A program made the position numbers and the translations under genes. From assembly GCF_963576615.1 (NCBI RefSeq), contig NC_088708.1, positions 558,001-622,000 on the forward strand: a DNA stretch of 64,000 bases, in the 5' to 3' direction. The stretch is from Watersipora subatra (taxonomy: Eukaryota; Bryozoa; Gymnolaemata; Cheilostomatida; Watersiporidae). Of this stretch, positions 40,801-52,600 are shown piece after piece (position 1 is the stretch's first letter; every line of letters begins with the position of its first letter). The notes under the pieces are model-generated. The model was not told the DNA's origin. It searched no databases and worked only from the letters and a program-made list of their open reading frames with translations.

Positions 40801-41859
40801 ATGCTACAAGAGGCGTGTAAGCAGAATAGATGCTACAAGAGGGGATGTAAACAGAATAGATGCTACAAGAGGGGGTGTAAGCAGAATAGATGCTACAACA
40901 GGGGTGTAAACAGAATAGAGGCTACAAAAGGGGGTGTAAACAGAATAGATGCTACAAGAGGCGTGTAAGCAGAATAGATGCTACAAGAAGGGGTGTATGC
41001 TCTCCTTTAAGGAACAGAAGGAAAAAATGCCTACGATATCTTAATCAGACCAGAAAAACTTAAATATGATGATCACCCCGACGTGCTCATAGCAACAGTG
41101 TGACATATCTTCATCAATACTACCTCATAGCAGTCAACTTACTGCCTTAATACAATGTATTCAGAGTTTAGAACCTCCTGAATTTGTACAGCTTTATGTG
41201 GTTACAGTAAGCATATACAACTACAGTAATAACTTTAATTCAGTATATTACGCATTCTTGTGAGCTATTATGGTATATTATTTATGTTTTGATATTTTAG
41301 AGAAGATCCAAGAACTGGTCTTCCATCTCTCTGTCGTTTCGCCGCCGAAGTGCGTTGCTCTTCCTTTAACCAGCCCGTGGAAGTCATAGAGTCGTGGTAC
41401 GAGGCCTTCAGGCATTATTGGAGTATCCTTGAGCAGCACTCTATACTAATTAAGTCCTCCCCAGGTTAGTTGTGAACCGAGAAAAGATTGACCAAAGATT
41501 TCTTTTGTTAAGACATAAAAATCATAAAAAGCGTTCAGCTACAAGATTGATCAAGATCGTTGAGAGACTTGTGTTGATTATTATACTCGCAGTGCATGTA
41601 AATAAGTGGGTCACATGTAAATAAGTGGGTCACATTAAATAAGTGGGTCACATGTAAATAAGTGGGTCACATTAAATACTCTTGTCACGTCTGATATTTT
41701 CTAGGAGACATTTTAGCATTCAACAATGGGAGGGTGATGCATGCTCGAGAAGCCTTTAATCAGCAGCAGGAGAGACAACTTGAGGGTATTTATGCAGACT
41801 GGGACTATCTGATGTCTGCTTGGCGAGTCGCTAAATGTGAACTGAATCGAAGAGTATAA
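37849..41859 (+). CDS. Gamma-butyrobetaine dioxygenase-like 2-oxoglutarate/Fe(II) enzyme (6 exons)
   Basis: Member of the BBOX1/TMLHE family, whose enzymes use Fe(II), 2-oxoglutarate and O2 to hydroxylate gamma-butyrobetaine or trimethyllysine in carnitine synthesis. Exons: 37849-38103, 38317-38502, 38897-39151, 39943-40145, 41301-41464, 41705-41859; total 405 residues (human BBOX1 is 387). The N-terminal zinc module is present: RDCCPCEKC gives C52, C54 and C57, and H97 in EDGHKS fits the fourth ligand. The iron triad is H221-x-D223 (LHIDMP) and H367 (VMHARE). The end EGIYADWDYLMSAWRV resembles the BBOX1 C-terminus, which favours BBOX over TMLHE. The part around residues 185-215 is quite diverged, so substrate is uncertain. 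ACCATGG is a good start context. Confidence 0.85.
39529..39716. repeat. 13-bp repeat, about 14 copies (BBOX-like gene intron 3)
   Basis: Unit CTGTTGCTATGTA with a few CTGGTGC variants. Confidence 0.93.
40380..40998. repeat. 28-30-bp minisatellite, about 21 copies (BBOX-like gene intron 4)
   Basis: Unit AAGCAGAATAGATGCTACAA plus GAGGGGGTGT, with length variation in the G run. Confidence 0.93.
41597..41675. repeat. 17-19-bp repeat, 4 copies (BBOX-like gene intron 5)
   Basis: Unit AAATAAGTGGGTCACATGT, alternating with a form that lacks GT. Confidence 0.85.
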
Positions 41860-42548
41860 ACTGAAGACAGCCTTTATGTTAGGAGAACTCTCTTCGCCAT
41901 GAAAAATCCAAAAAACCCTTTGATGGTCGAAAAGCTCTGAAAATCACAATTGATCACAAAAGAACTCGAAAAGTGCGACTCTCAGGAGTTTTTCTCTCTT
42001 ATTCTGGTTGATGCTATTATATTAGCTCACAGGCTTCTGCAAGTTTTTTGATTTTTTGCATACTTTGTCAATGATCCATGCTTTACGCAGCTAATATATC
42101 AGATATCTTACATTTTCTGTAGTCCCAGTGAGTGTATTAAACACCTAACAGCGACATTGGGAGGGTCTTGCACCTTGCAACAGCATGAGACAGCATCAGC
42201 ATTTACTGTGACATACTGTAAGGAGTTTCAAAGGAAATAGACTTCTAACACTAATTATGGCAGCGTGTTCACATAAGTTCATTCACAAACAGAAAACTTC
42301 TAGTCTTTGACTCTATAAGCGACAACAAAGACCAGTCCACCCAATGAAATTGTTAAGGTTTAATATGCCAGAAGTGTTACAACTGTATCAAGTGTCCGTC
42401 TATAACTAATACTTACATTCATTACGGGCGACAGTCCAAACATGAGTATATCAATTTATTGACCTCAGCCCAGTCACTCTAAAGACTGCAATCCTGATAA
42501 ATTTTCTGTAAATTTAGGCTCCGCGTTTAGTCAGCAGTTATAACGTTT

Positions 42549-42554
42549 AATAAA
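42549..42554 (+). promoter_or_regulatory. Candidate polyadenylation signal of the BBOX-like gene
   Basis: AATAAA about 690 bases after the stop codon. It is the first clear one on this strand, but a shorter 3' UTR is possible. Confidence 0.3.
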
Positions 42555-44061
42555 TCTTTGGTTTGTAGGATTGACCCAAATTACATCACATCAGGTAATG
42601 CTAATCATTGGAACCGTTGTATATTCAGAGTAACTTACATAAAATCACTGGAGAAGCCTGAATCTGCTTCTTTACGCTTAGACGTAAAGAACAAATGTCA
42701 GCTAGACAAGTGAGTCGCGAACTATGCCAATCCGTTAGCCGAAAACTTTATTTTAGTTTCTCACACTATTTAGCGTCTTTTAAAAATGCCATCTTCACAT
42801 TGCAGCCTGCTAATTCCTTCTATCTATGGTTAACTAGAGTTATCTTCTTCTCTAACTGAAGTTATCTTCTTCTCTTGGATAAAACAAATTTTGTTACTTT
42901 GAAGGTTTATAGAAGAGAGAACAAGTAAATTTGCGACCTTTTTATGTCAAAGATTTTGTGTGTAGTCAGTTCCATTTTGAGCAGTTATTTTGAACATCTT
43001 GAAGTTCCCATAAAATTATCTCGACTTTACTGTGGCAGCAAAGACTCTGTCATTAGTATATTCACAGCTCTTCCAGCTCTCTGACCTCTAAAGACTTTGT
43101 TTTGAACTTGAGTATTGCTTTAAACATTTAACACAGCACTCTATTGAGTTTATCAATCAGTCTTCAAGGGAAGAAACTTCCTGCCTTTTTCACATTCAAT
43201 TAATTAGACTCTTAATTGGACTCGGAAGATACAAGTTACCTAGTTTTCTGTTTAAAAACTTCCATGGTTGTTTGCTAAATTAAAACATCTATGTGTTAGG
43301 AAAGCTCCGAGTTCAATTGAGACTATTATGGTTGCCTCTGGCACTGGCCAATAACCACTGGCACTCTGCCAGTGTTTATTAAAGCCTGGCTGGCAAACAA
43401 GCCGGCAATTCAGTTAAGCATTCCTTGTCAACAATTATAAACTAGCTGAAATATTTGGCAATACCGTGTGAACTTTGTCTTAAACTTGTTCTCCTATATC
43501 TTGCTCCCTTCCATAAGTGTCTAGCTTATATGATGTGTATATCTACAGTATTTGACATGCACTCAGTCAAATGTGGTGCAAGAATTATGGGATCAATAAT
43601 TCGTAGCTTTTTAGATGTATAAATATAATCACACAGAGTTCATGAATAATTGTGGCTAAAACTGTGGAAAAACTGAGAAAAACAAATATCGTTGTAAGAT
43701 GTCCCAATACCATAATATATTTAATGAGTTTCACAGAAATAAAAAGTGGAGAAAAGGATTGATAACCAGTATCAACAGTAAACCATTAATAAAGGTTCAT
43801 AGCAGCAAATTTGTTAATAACCAACTTAAGTACAGAAAGTTGTGAGTCACAAAGTAGCTTGTCAGGTCTAGCATATACATGTAGTTGGTAAGAAGAAATT
43901 ATTGTACGTTGACTTTTAATTTTTAGTATCAGCTAATTATATAGTGAAAGTGCAATAGATATGAGTAAATAGTTTCCTGCTATGGAAAAAAAGTTAATTT
44001 TTTGACAAAAACTGAATGTGACAATTACCTTACGTCAAAGAGAGTACAAAAAGTAAAAACA

Positions 44062-44335
44062 ATTTAGTACAGGTTGGCGGACCCATTTAGCACTGTATGT
44101 CTAGTACAGATTGGTAGATACATTGCATATTGTAGGTTTAGTACAGGTCAGTAGATAAATTTAGTACTGTATGTTTAGTACAGGTTAGTAGATACATTTG
44201 GTACGGTATGTTTAGTACAGGTTAATGGATACATTTGGTACTGTATATTTCGTACAGGTTAGTGGATACATTTGGTACTGTATATTTCGTACAGGTTAGT
44301 GGATACATTTGGTACTGTATGTTTCATACAAACCA
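44062..44335. repeat. About 37-bp degenerate repeat, about 7 copies
   Basis: Units of GTACAGGTTAGTGGATACAT plus TTGGTACTGTATGTTTA, diverging at the left end. Confidence 0.88.
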
Positions 44336-44836
44336 TCAAAGGTTCGCTACAAGGTTTAGTTCTTAGCTCATTTTTTAAACTTAATAGTTCAGGATGTACA
44401 TGTATGTATGTATGTATGAAGAAACTCTATGTGTGAAGAGGAGGTGACGACTCCTCAAACAAAAGGGACTAAAAAGTAGTCTCATAGAATGTTTTTTGTT
44501 TACTTGCAGTAACATCGCTCGATAGTTGTAAATCTTTACACAATTCATAGAGAGTTAACAAATAGAAGGGAACAATAGCCACGCCTTGACTAAGACATTT
44601 CAATTGATTGTCAATTAAACTCAATAACAAGCATATGTTTCTCCTCACCCTCTGCACGCACAGGTCTGTAGCCTCACTCTCTGCACGCGGGTTTTCAGCT
44701 AATTTGAATGAATAGCAGTCATATCTAGAGCTACAAGCACACCAAGAAGTTCTAGTCTCACTGTCTTTACTGGTCCTCTAACTGTCGAAGGCATTAGGAC
44801 CCCTCAGGTATGTATGGGTAATATTTTTGTAAGATG

Positions 44837-45090
44837 GCGTGGTGTGTGTGTGTGTGGGATGTCGGTACATCGAATGAGTATGTGACATGGGTAAAAAAGA
44901 CGTGTGTAGGTGTGTGTGTATGCATGCGTTTGCACGTGTGTATGCGCTTGTGTACTCGTGTGTGTGCGTGCATGCATGTGTGTGAGATGTTGGGCGTTTG
45001 GGTGTGAGATGTTGGGCGTTTGGGTGTGAGATGTGGGTATGTGTGTGGGATGTGGGTATGTGTGTGGGATGTGGGTATGTGTGTGGGATG
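44837..45090. repeat. GT-rich simple and 21-22-bp repeats
   Basis: (TG)n tract, then TTGGGCGTTTGGGTGTGAGA and TGTGTGTGGGATGTGGGTA units. Alternating purine-pyrimidine sequence of this kind can form Z-DNA. Confidence 0.85.
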
Positions 45091-46882
45091 TAAGCAAAAA
45101 TTACAATCAGCACAAACATATTTAGGATACGAACTTGAAATTTTAACAAGAAATGCTTTCTTAATGGTTATTATCATAAAATGTGAAGCGGACAAAAAGG
45201 ACAAGAGTACCTACATGTATATGCATTACTTTTCAAAATATTTTCTAGATAATCTTATTTTAGTCACTTGTTAAAGTTATGATAAACCAACATAAAGGCC
45301 TATTTCAAGTATAATTTTGCTAGGAATATTATTCCCTCGCTACCATATCTATTCGAATCAATCTATTTTCCGGTCTTCATGTTGTTATCATGCCATGTTG
45401 TCATATCACACTGATTCCAGGCTTTATCAAAGGAAATGTGAAAACTGAATATTACATGTATAAAAGTTTTAGGAAATGCTGATAAATTTGCTGAAAATGT
45501 TTTAAAAATACAAATAGTTTGTCTACCGAAAATCGCCATGGTAAAACAAATACATAAATATTCGGCAACCTTATTTGCCGTTCAATAATTAGTTTATTAT
45601 GTATATACGTACTAAAACACGTTTAACTTTTAACATTGTGTTAGAATTAAAGCTTTCAGTTACTTATGCTACTCATCAGCCCCCTACTTCAACAGCATGA
45701 CTATTCAACGATATTTTAATTTTTGCTGAAAAACTCTTAATAATAAAGATCTTTACTCGTATCATTGTCATCTTCATGTCACCGTATAATAAACCAAAAT
45801 ATTTAAAGAAAAATTTGTTATTATTTTTACATCTGCTGTTTGTCTAACCGTGCCAGGATTTCACATAGATTTTATGAGTGGCTTGCCGCTTCCCTTCACG
45901 CAGGTTTCATACAAACATTTTTATTTATTGAAGAAAGCGCTCTTCTCTGTTTATCAGCTTCCAATAAAATGGTACGATTTGCAGCATCAAGATAGAGCAG
46001 CTGTTCATTCTACACACTTTGCATGTTTTCACTTTGCTTTTGACTGCACTAGCGGGCAAGGTTCCTAACATACCTCTGGCTGCTTAACTGGTGACCAGAA
46101 AAAGAGGAACTTTTATTTCACTTGTTAATACTGCGATAGGCAGTCTATCAGAAAAACAAGTAGTTTTCTTCTCTTGATGAAAATGTAGCTTAAACTTACA
46201 AAACCAACCTAAGCAGGTTGTTGTGTCTAGCATGGGTTGTGATTAGATTACAAATCTACAAATGTATCTGTGACCGATTTGCTAATGTAAATGTGTTTAT
46301 AAACTTGGATTTGACGGTAAAACTTTAATTATTCGTCAACTCCATACAGACGATCAAGAAAGTAGAGTACGTGTCTACAGTGTAACATAACAGCATAAAA
46401 AGCGAGTGATCTTTCATTGAGGTGAAACTTTCGACTAAAAGCAAAACTGTGATGTGGGCTTTATTGTGTTATGGCACATACAAGATTAATACTTTTGGCG
46501 TAAGTGAAAACAAAAGGCAGGTGAAGACAAAAGGCAGGTGAAGACAAAAGGCGTGGGTCAGATAGTAAGGGACTAGACATTTAAACTATGGAAGGAGGCT
46601 TGCGTGCGGGAGACATATGCGACTGATTAGAGCAATTAAAATGCTACCACTGACACCCCGGTTACGCGGAGGGTTTTGGCCTTATGGGAGTGTTTTTACT
46701 CTCAGCTGCGAACAGCGGGAAGAGTTCCATACTCAACTGAAAGTTACACAAAGTTACACAAAGCGCAAGCTGCGTGTGTTGGATCAATTTAAGCAACATA
46801 GAACAGAGAATTAGGGTGTGGGTGACACGATGGGTATCTTTCTTAAAAAGTTCTCGCAACTCAGACGAGCCACAAAGAAATT

Positions 46883-47203
46883 AGCTCAGTTTTGCTTATC
46901 TACCTGCAGCAGTGAATATCCCTGTATTAGCCTCTTATCTACCTGCAGCAGTAAGTATCCCTGTAATTTAGCCTCTTATCTACCTGCAGCAGTGAATATC
47001 CCTGTATTAACCTCTTATCTACCTGCAGCAGTGAATATCCCTGTATTAACCTCTTATCTACCTGCAGCAACGAATATCCCTGTATTAACCTCTTATCTAC
47101 CTGCAGCAGTAAATATCCCTGTATTAACCTCTTATCTACCTGCAGCAGTGAATATCCCTGTATTAACCTCTTATCTACCTGCAGCAGTGAATATTCCAAT
47201 TTG
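46883..47203. repeat. 37-bp minisatellite with acceptor-like CTGCAG, about 9 copies
   Basis: Unit CTTATCTACCTGCAGCAGTG plus AATATCCCTGTATTAAC, 200 bases before the gamma-lyase start codon. Each unit contains CTACCTGCAG followed by CAGTG, which resembles a 3' splice site, but no real exon boundary could be identified here. Confidence 0.93.
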
Positions 47204-47404
47204 CTTTCGCTTCTGTACAAGAGTTTGAACGATACCAAGAGACATTGTCTCATGTTCCTTGTAAGGAAAGCTCTGGAAAAATAGCTTGCATTGTGTATGA
47301 ACTGGTTTGAGACCATTTCTGGATGCACAAAGTTAAAACGTCTCTTAGAGCGCAAAGCTGATCACAACCTGTTTTTTACAGTTTAAATCAAAGAACTAGC
47401 AGAT

Positions 47405-50400
47405 ATGAACAAACCTGCAGAGCCTCAGGCATTTTATAATGGTAAGGATGTCGCGGAGATGGGCATTGGCACAAAACTCGTTGCTCTTACTGTGAAGAAT
47501 GAGCGGACCAACAACCGGCCAATGGTTACCCCCATCTACCATACAACCATGTACAAGGCAGAGTCTAGCGCTGGATTTGTAGATCAGATGTCGAAAGGGT
47601 TTGGGTACTTGCGTGTGAGGAACCCTAACATGGATGAAGCGGAGATGACTATCGCTCAAGCTGAGGGGGCCAAAGGTAGTCTCGTTTTTCCCAGCGGAAT
47701 GGCAGCCATCACTAGCACGCTCATGTGTTTCCTCAGGCCAGGTGATCATGTAGTCGCACAGTCACCACTTTACAGTTGCACTTCCTATGTGCTTGACAAC
47801 ATGCTCTCTGAGTTTAACATAGAAGTGAGTTACGCTGACGCTGGTGGGGATGAAAGTCAATATCGAAAACTGGTGAAAAAAAACACAGCGCTGTTGTATG
47901 GAGAGACTCTATGCAATCCCATGATGCACTTTCTCGATGTGAAAAAGTTTGCGGCTATTGGCAAAGAGTTGAAGATCATGACTGTCATTGACTCAACATT
48001 CACACCTCCCACAATTCTTGTAGGTTATAAACTAATTGTTCATCAACAGGTTCAACTTTATTTGTATGAAACTGTTATATCTGTTAGTAAATGGGCGTTA
48101 CTTTGACTTGTCATGTAATTGTTATATCTGTTTGTAAATGGGTGTTACTTTGACTCGTCATGTAATTACAGCGCTCACTAGACTACGGGGTAGATGTGGT
48201 AATGCACAGCGCCAGCAAGTACCTTTGTGGGCACAGTGATATGCTCGCAGGCTGTGTCAGTTTCAACGACCTTGACCGTTATGAGAAATTGAGGACCTGG
48301 CGAGTTTTCATAGGCAGCTCTCAGTCACCCTTTGACAGCTCACAGTTGGTGAGAAGCTTACGAACACTACACGTTCGGTAAGTCGCTTATCAATAACTCT
48401 GCTAACACTTGCCAGTGCCAAGATCTGAAACCCCAGCCATCGAAAGCCAACATATGTACAATAGATGTAAATAGTATAGCTTCCGTAATCAGGTGAAAAG
48501 CACAGAAATGCGGCTGAACTTTGTATACAACCTGTGTCATAGTTAATCACAAAACACGGTGATGCTAAACAAGTAAACTGAATGTTGTCTTGAACATGAG
48601 TATGACAGCATGCCACAACACCCTTCTGGTGACATGTGTATGACAGCATGCCACAACACCCTTCTGGTGACATGTGTATGACAGCATGCCACAACACTCT
48701 TCTGGTGACATGTGTACGACAGCATGCCACAACACTCTTCTGGTGACATGTGTATGACAGCGTACCACAATATTCTTCTGGTGACATGTGTATGACAGCA
48801 GGACACAACACTCTTCTGGTGACATGTGTATGACAGCATGCCACAACACGCTTCTGGTGACGTGCTTGACAGCGTGCCACAACACTCTTCTGATGACATG
48901 AGTATGACAGCATGCCACAACACCCTTCTGGTGATATGTGTATGACAGCATGCCACAACACTCTTCTGGTGACATGTGTATAACAGCGTACCACAATATT
49001 CTTCTGGTGACATGTGTATGACAGCGGGCCACAACACTCTTCTGGTGACATGTGTACGACAGCGGGCCACAACACTCTTCTGGTGACATATGTATGACAG
49101 AGGGCCACAACACTCTTCGGGTGACATGTGTATGACAGCATGACACAACACTCTTCTGGTGACATGTGTATGACAGCATGCCACAATACTCTTCTGATGA
49201 CATGCAATGACAACATGCCACATGATTCCTTAGGTGGTATGTGTATGACAGCATGTCACTAGAAGAATCTGGGTGAAAATGAGGCAGTGTGTTGTAATAC
49301 TTGTAGAACTGAGAGGCACAGTGAGAATGCATTGGCTGTTGCAAAGTTCCTTGAACAGTACCCACTCGTGACAAAAGTTCACTACATCGGGCTGGAAAGT
49401 CATCCTCAGCATGCCATCGCTGCCAGTTTAATGAAAGTATGACAGGCTATCCTCTAATATGATGTTGCCCAACTACAATGATGTTGTTTTTAGTAAATAA
49501 GTTAGCATATTTAGTAGATATCTTCGCAACAGGTTTAAAAATAAAAACCTTTGTTTTTCTGCATGCAGTTCTTACCTGTGGAATATTGACAGAGCAGCCC
49601 TATTACCTTCTATTCACTATTATGCAGGGGTTTGGAGGTATGCTCGCCCTCGAGCTAAAGACCAAGGAACAAGGAGTGAGGTTTGCAGAAAGTACAAAGT
49701 TGTTCAGACTTTCTGTATCACTAGGAGGAGTTGAGAGCCTGATAGAGCACCCAAACACAATGACGCACAACAAAACCGTAGTTACATCTGATGAGGTACG
49801 CTTATGCCAATCTAAACTATATATCTTCTGTTGGAATACCTGCCCGATGAGCCTAGCATCAAATCCTTACTCTATGTCACCGAGTCTGTGATATACAGTG
49901 CTCTATTTTCCTAGGTATTATCATATAACTGATCTAATTTGACTGCTAAAAAATTCAAACATTGAAATGGAAAAATCGACGTAATTTTTAGGATTTTTAC
50001 AGGCAGCTCCTAATGGAGCTACAAAAAAACAAATTCAACAGCTAATAAAATATGTAACTTCTCCCTGCGTATTATAAAATCAAGAAGACCTTATTTAAAC
50101 AACAGTCGACTTGCACCACACTTTGTTATTTCCGTCTGATGAATGACGCAAAATTAGGAGAGCACGGAGGTACTACTACTCATTTAGACAAAAATTTCAA
50201 ATTGAAGTTTTTTTAATTATGTTGGAACTGTAGCCCAATATGTTCAACTTAATAATAATGCCATTCGCAATGCATCGCTTGTTCAGTGTTTAATTCTCTT
50301 TAAAACTATTAAAATTATTAAATATAGGATGAACCAAGGTGACTACTGTTCACAGACTCCCCTTCCGGTCATTTAGTTGGCTGTGGGTAGCCTGCGGATG

Positions 50401-50804
50401 CTCTGCACGATATTAGATACGCATTATTTCTTTAAAACTTAAAAACTGTTAGTCAGATTACTTAAACCGTAGCCACAGGCTTTCTATCCCAAGACTTACG
50501 AATCTCTCTGCACAAAGTCCACCGTGTATTGACAGCAATAGCTAGGTTAGCTCAACAAGCACCAGTTATAAATGGTTCCTGATGCCAGCCTGTGTGTATT
50601 CTCCCCAGCAATATGTTCATAAACAGAGCAGCTCTTACACCCACTTTACTGCTGAACATTAAAATTGTTTGTAATACTTATCAGCGAGGAGATGGCATCC
50701 CTGACACATTGATCAGGCTGAGTGTCGGCATCGAGAACGTCGAAGATCAGATCGCTGACTTGAAGCAAGCTTTAGAGAAATGTCAGCTAGATGGGCAAAC
50801 TTAG
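47405..50804 (+). CDS. PLP-dependent Cys/Met metabolism gamma-lyase (5 exons)
   Basis: Fold-type I PLP enzyme of the cystathionine/methionine gamma-lyase family, cytosolic, acting in transsulfuration or methionine/cysteine breakdown. Exons: 47405-48019, 48172-48377, 49307-49436, 49628-49795, 50685-50804; 412 residues. Motifs in order: YLRVRNP (phosphate-binding tyrosine and arginine of the partner subunit, usually YSRxxNP), GAKGSLVFPSGMAAI, SPLYSCTSY with the ring-stacking tyrosine, VIDSTFTPP with the pyridine-binding aspartate, HSASKYLCGHSD with the Schiff-base K221, GSSQSPFDSSQLVRSLRTL, HSENALAVAKFLE, GLESHPQH and a C-terminal IRLSVGIENVEDQIADL. Cystathionine gamma-lyase and methionine gamma-lyase cannot be separated by eye. 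The ATG is preceded by AACTAGCAGAT, so a 5' UTR intron acceptor just before it is possible. Confidence 0.9.
48590..49258. repeat. 38-bp minisatellite, about 17 copies (gamma-lyase intron 2)
   Basis: Unit TGTGTATGACAGCATGCCAC plus AACACTCTTCTGGTGACA. It is open in all three minus-strand frames for 200-300 codons, which is an artefact of the repeat. It ends about 50 bases before exon 3. Confidence 0.94.
49916..50684. other. Gamma-lyase intron 4, nothing recognised
   Basis: AT-rich, no arrays; the donor is at 49796 and the acceptor at 50683-50684. Confidence 0.6.
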
Positions 50805-51059
50805 ATGTGAGTGAAAAGATTAACTTATCAAGGGTGGTATTACCACAACCTTTAGCATCTCTTATGTCAATACTCGGAATATGCTAGCACTCACCAGAAC
50901 AATATGGTAACCTTATTGACAACAAATGTCAAACTTATGGTTTGTTAGCGTTCTTTCTGTCTACCATATTTGATAGCGCAATATCTACTCCTAATCATCA
51001 GAATATCCACATTTGAGCACCCTATTCTATGTACACTAACTGTAACCCAAGTGTACCCT

Positions 51060-51232
51060 CACAAGCTCGTTATCTCATCTGTACGATTAATATCCGAACC
51101 TCATCTGTACAATTACTATCTGTTCCTCATCTGTATCATTACTTTCTGTACCTCATCTGTACGATTAATATCCGAACCTCATCTGTACAATTACTATCTG
51201 TACCTGATCCATACGATTGCTATCTGTTACTC
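51060..51232. repeat. 25-27-bp repeat, about 6 copies
   Basis: Units built on CTCATCTGTACGATTAATAT plus CCGAAC and CTCATCTGTACAATTACTAT plus CTGTTC, alternating. It lies downstream of the gamma-lyase gene. Confidence 0.88.
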
Positions 51233-51354
51233 TGCCAGCTGCCGTATAGGTATTTAGAAGTACAGGCAGTCCCACATTATACCTAATCAGTTCAATCTCA
51301 CTGCTCATAAACTTTTCCAAGTTTGTCTGCATGGAAAATGGTGCACATCTTTAA

Positions 51355-52230
51355 AGGTTGACTTGCAATAAAATTCACATTACAGTTATTTGGTATCAAA
51401 AGATTCACCATGTCTTACTCTGTTGTGTTGTAAGTGCAAAATATGTGGAAATGTGATTACAAGCTCTTAAAAGCTCAAAAACAAAACCCACCGTAGGTTG
51501 GAAGCTCTTTATTTCGATGACGAAGCCATGAAATTTGGTTATTGTCTTGTCACGTGACGTTCTCACGTGAATTCAAAGGACAATAAAAAGCTCAATATAA
51601 AACTTATCGTAGTACTAGTTTAGGACAAACACTTCGGGTTTTACCGAAGACCCCGTATCTAATATAGATGCTCGCTACTTTACAGTTTTGTTTCGGTTTG
51701 GTCTAATCGGCAAGTCGTAATCTGAACATGTGACCCAGTACTTCGCAAATAATTTCTGCAGCACTTTTCGATTATCACAAGTGACCAACAGGCTCGTCAT
51801 GATTATCAGACAATGATAGGTACTCCTTCAAACTAAGGCTAACAAATTAAATGAATTTTTACGGTAAGTTATAAGATATCACTGCTAAAAGAGACAGCAT
51901 TACGATGACGTTAAAATAGACGCGTAAGAACAATAGACATGGTTTTATTGAATGCGTGAAGTATATTTGTGAAAATATTTCGATGAATAAGGTTGCAGGA
52001 AAGTGTAAACAGAAACCATCTCTCACAACTACATCACATTTGAGCCGTTTTGGAAAGAGAATCCAAACTACAGCGGTCTCGTGTGGCTGCGATTTTCTGT
52101 TCATTTTTGAGTTTTTAAGAGATTGTAATCACATTTCCACTTATTTTGCACCTACAATACAACAGAGTAAGACATGGTGAATCTTTTCTTATCAAATAAC
52201 TGTAATGTGAATTTTGTTGCAAGTCAACCT
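51355..52230. mobile_element. Non-autonomous piggyBac-type element, copy 2 (TTAA target)
   Basis: 876 bp flanked by TTAA at 51351-51354 and 52231-52234, with ends AGGTTGACTTGCAATAAAA and, reversed, AGGTTGACTTGCAACAAAA. It is similar to the copy at 10508-11379 over its whole length and in the same orientation. Long inverted repeats, no transposase. Confidence 0.87.
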
Positions 52231-52291
52231 TTAAGGATTATAAATATGATGGGAAATGTAGCTGTGTTATTGCTGCAGCTATGCTATAGGC

Positions 52292-52600
52292 GGAATACTT
52301 GCTATCTCTTTCAATGTACTTGCTATCTCTTTCAATGTACTTGCTATCTCTTTCGATGTACTTGCTATCTCTTTCGATGTACTTGCTATCTCTTTCAATG
52401 TACTTGCTATCTCTTTCAATGTACTTGCTATCTCTTTCGATGTACTTGCTATCTCTTTCGATGTACTTGCTATCTCTTTCAATGTACTTGCTATCTCTTT
52501 CAATGTACTTGCTATCTCTTTCAATTTTCTTGCTATCTCTTTCAATGTACTTGCTATCTCTTTCGATGTACTTGCTATCTCTTTCAATGTACTTTTAGGC
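52292..52600. repeat. 21-bp minisatellite, about 15 copies
   Basis: Unit TGCTATCTCTTTCAATGTAC plus T, with CGATG variants, 60 bases after the TTAA element. Multiple of 3, so frames run through on both strands (the minus strand reads as repeated STLKEIA). Confidence 0.94.

Larger units (their letters stand above)
41860..47404. other. Intergenic region between the BBOX-like gene and the gamma-lyase
   Basis: 5.5 kb with no supported gene. It holds the arrays at 44062-44335 and 46883-47203, a GT-rich stretch at 44837-45090 (TGTGTGGGATGTGGGTATG and TTGGGCGTTTGGGTGTGAGA units) and a short AAAGGCAGGTGAAGACA triplication near 46510-46560. Frames with His/Thr/Pro-rich products on the minus strand at 44778-45204 are the complement of the GT-rich tract. 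Confidence 0.65.

Noticed and set aside
44778-45204. His/Thr/Pro-rich minus-strand proteins
   Set aside because: They are the complement of a GT-rich simple repeat and overlap in several frames.
48308-49374. Three overlapping minus-strand frames of 226-302 codons rich in Cys/His
   Set aside because: All three frames of one 38-bp minisatellite within intron 2 of the gamma-lyase are open; cysteine spacing simply follows the repeat and is not a zinc-finger pattern.
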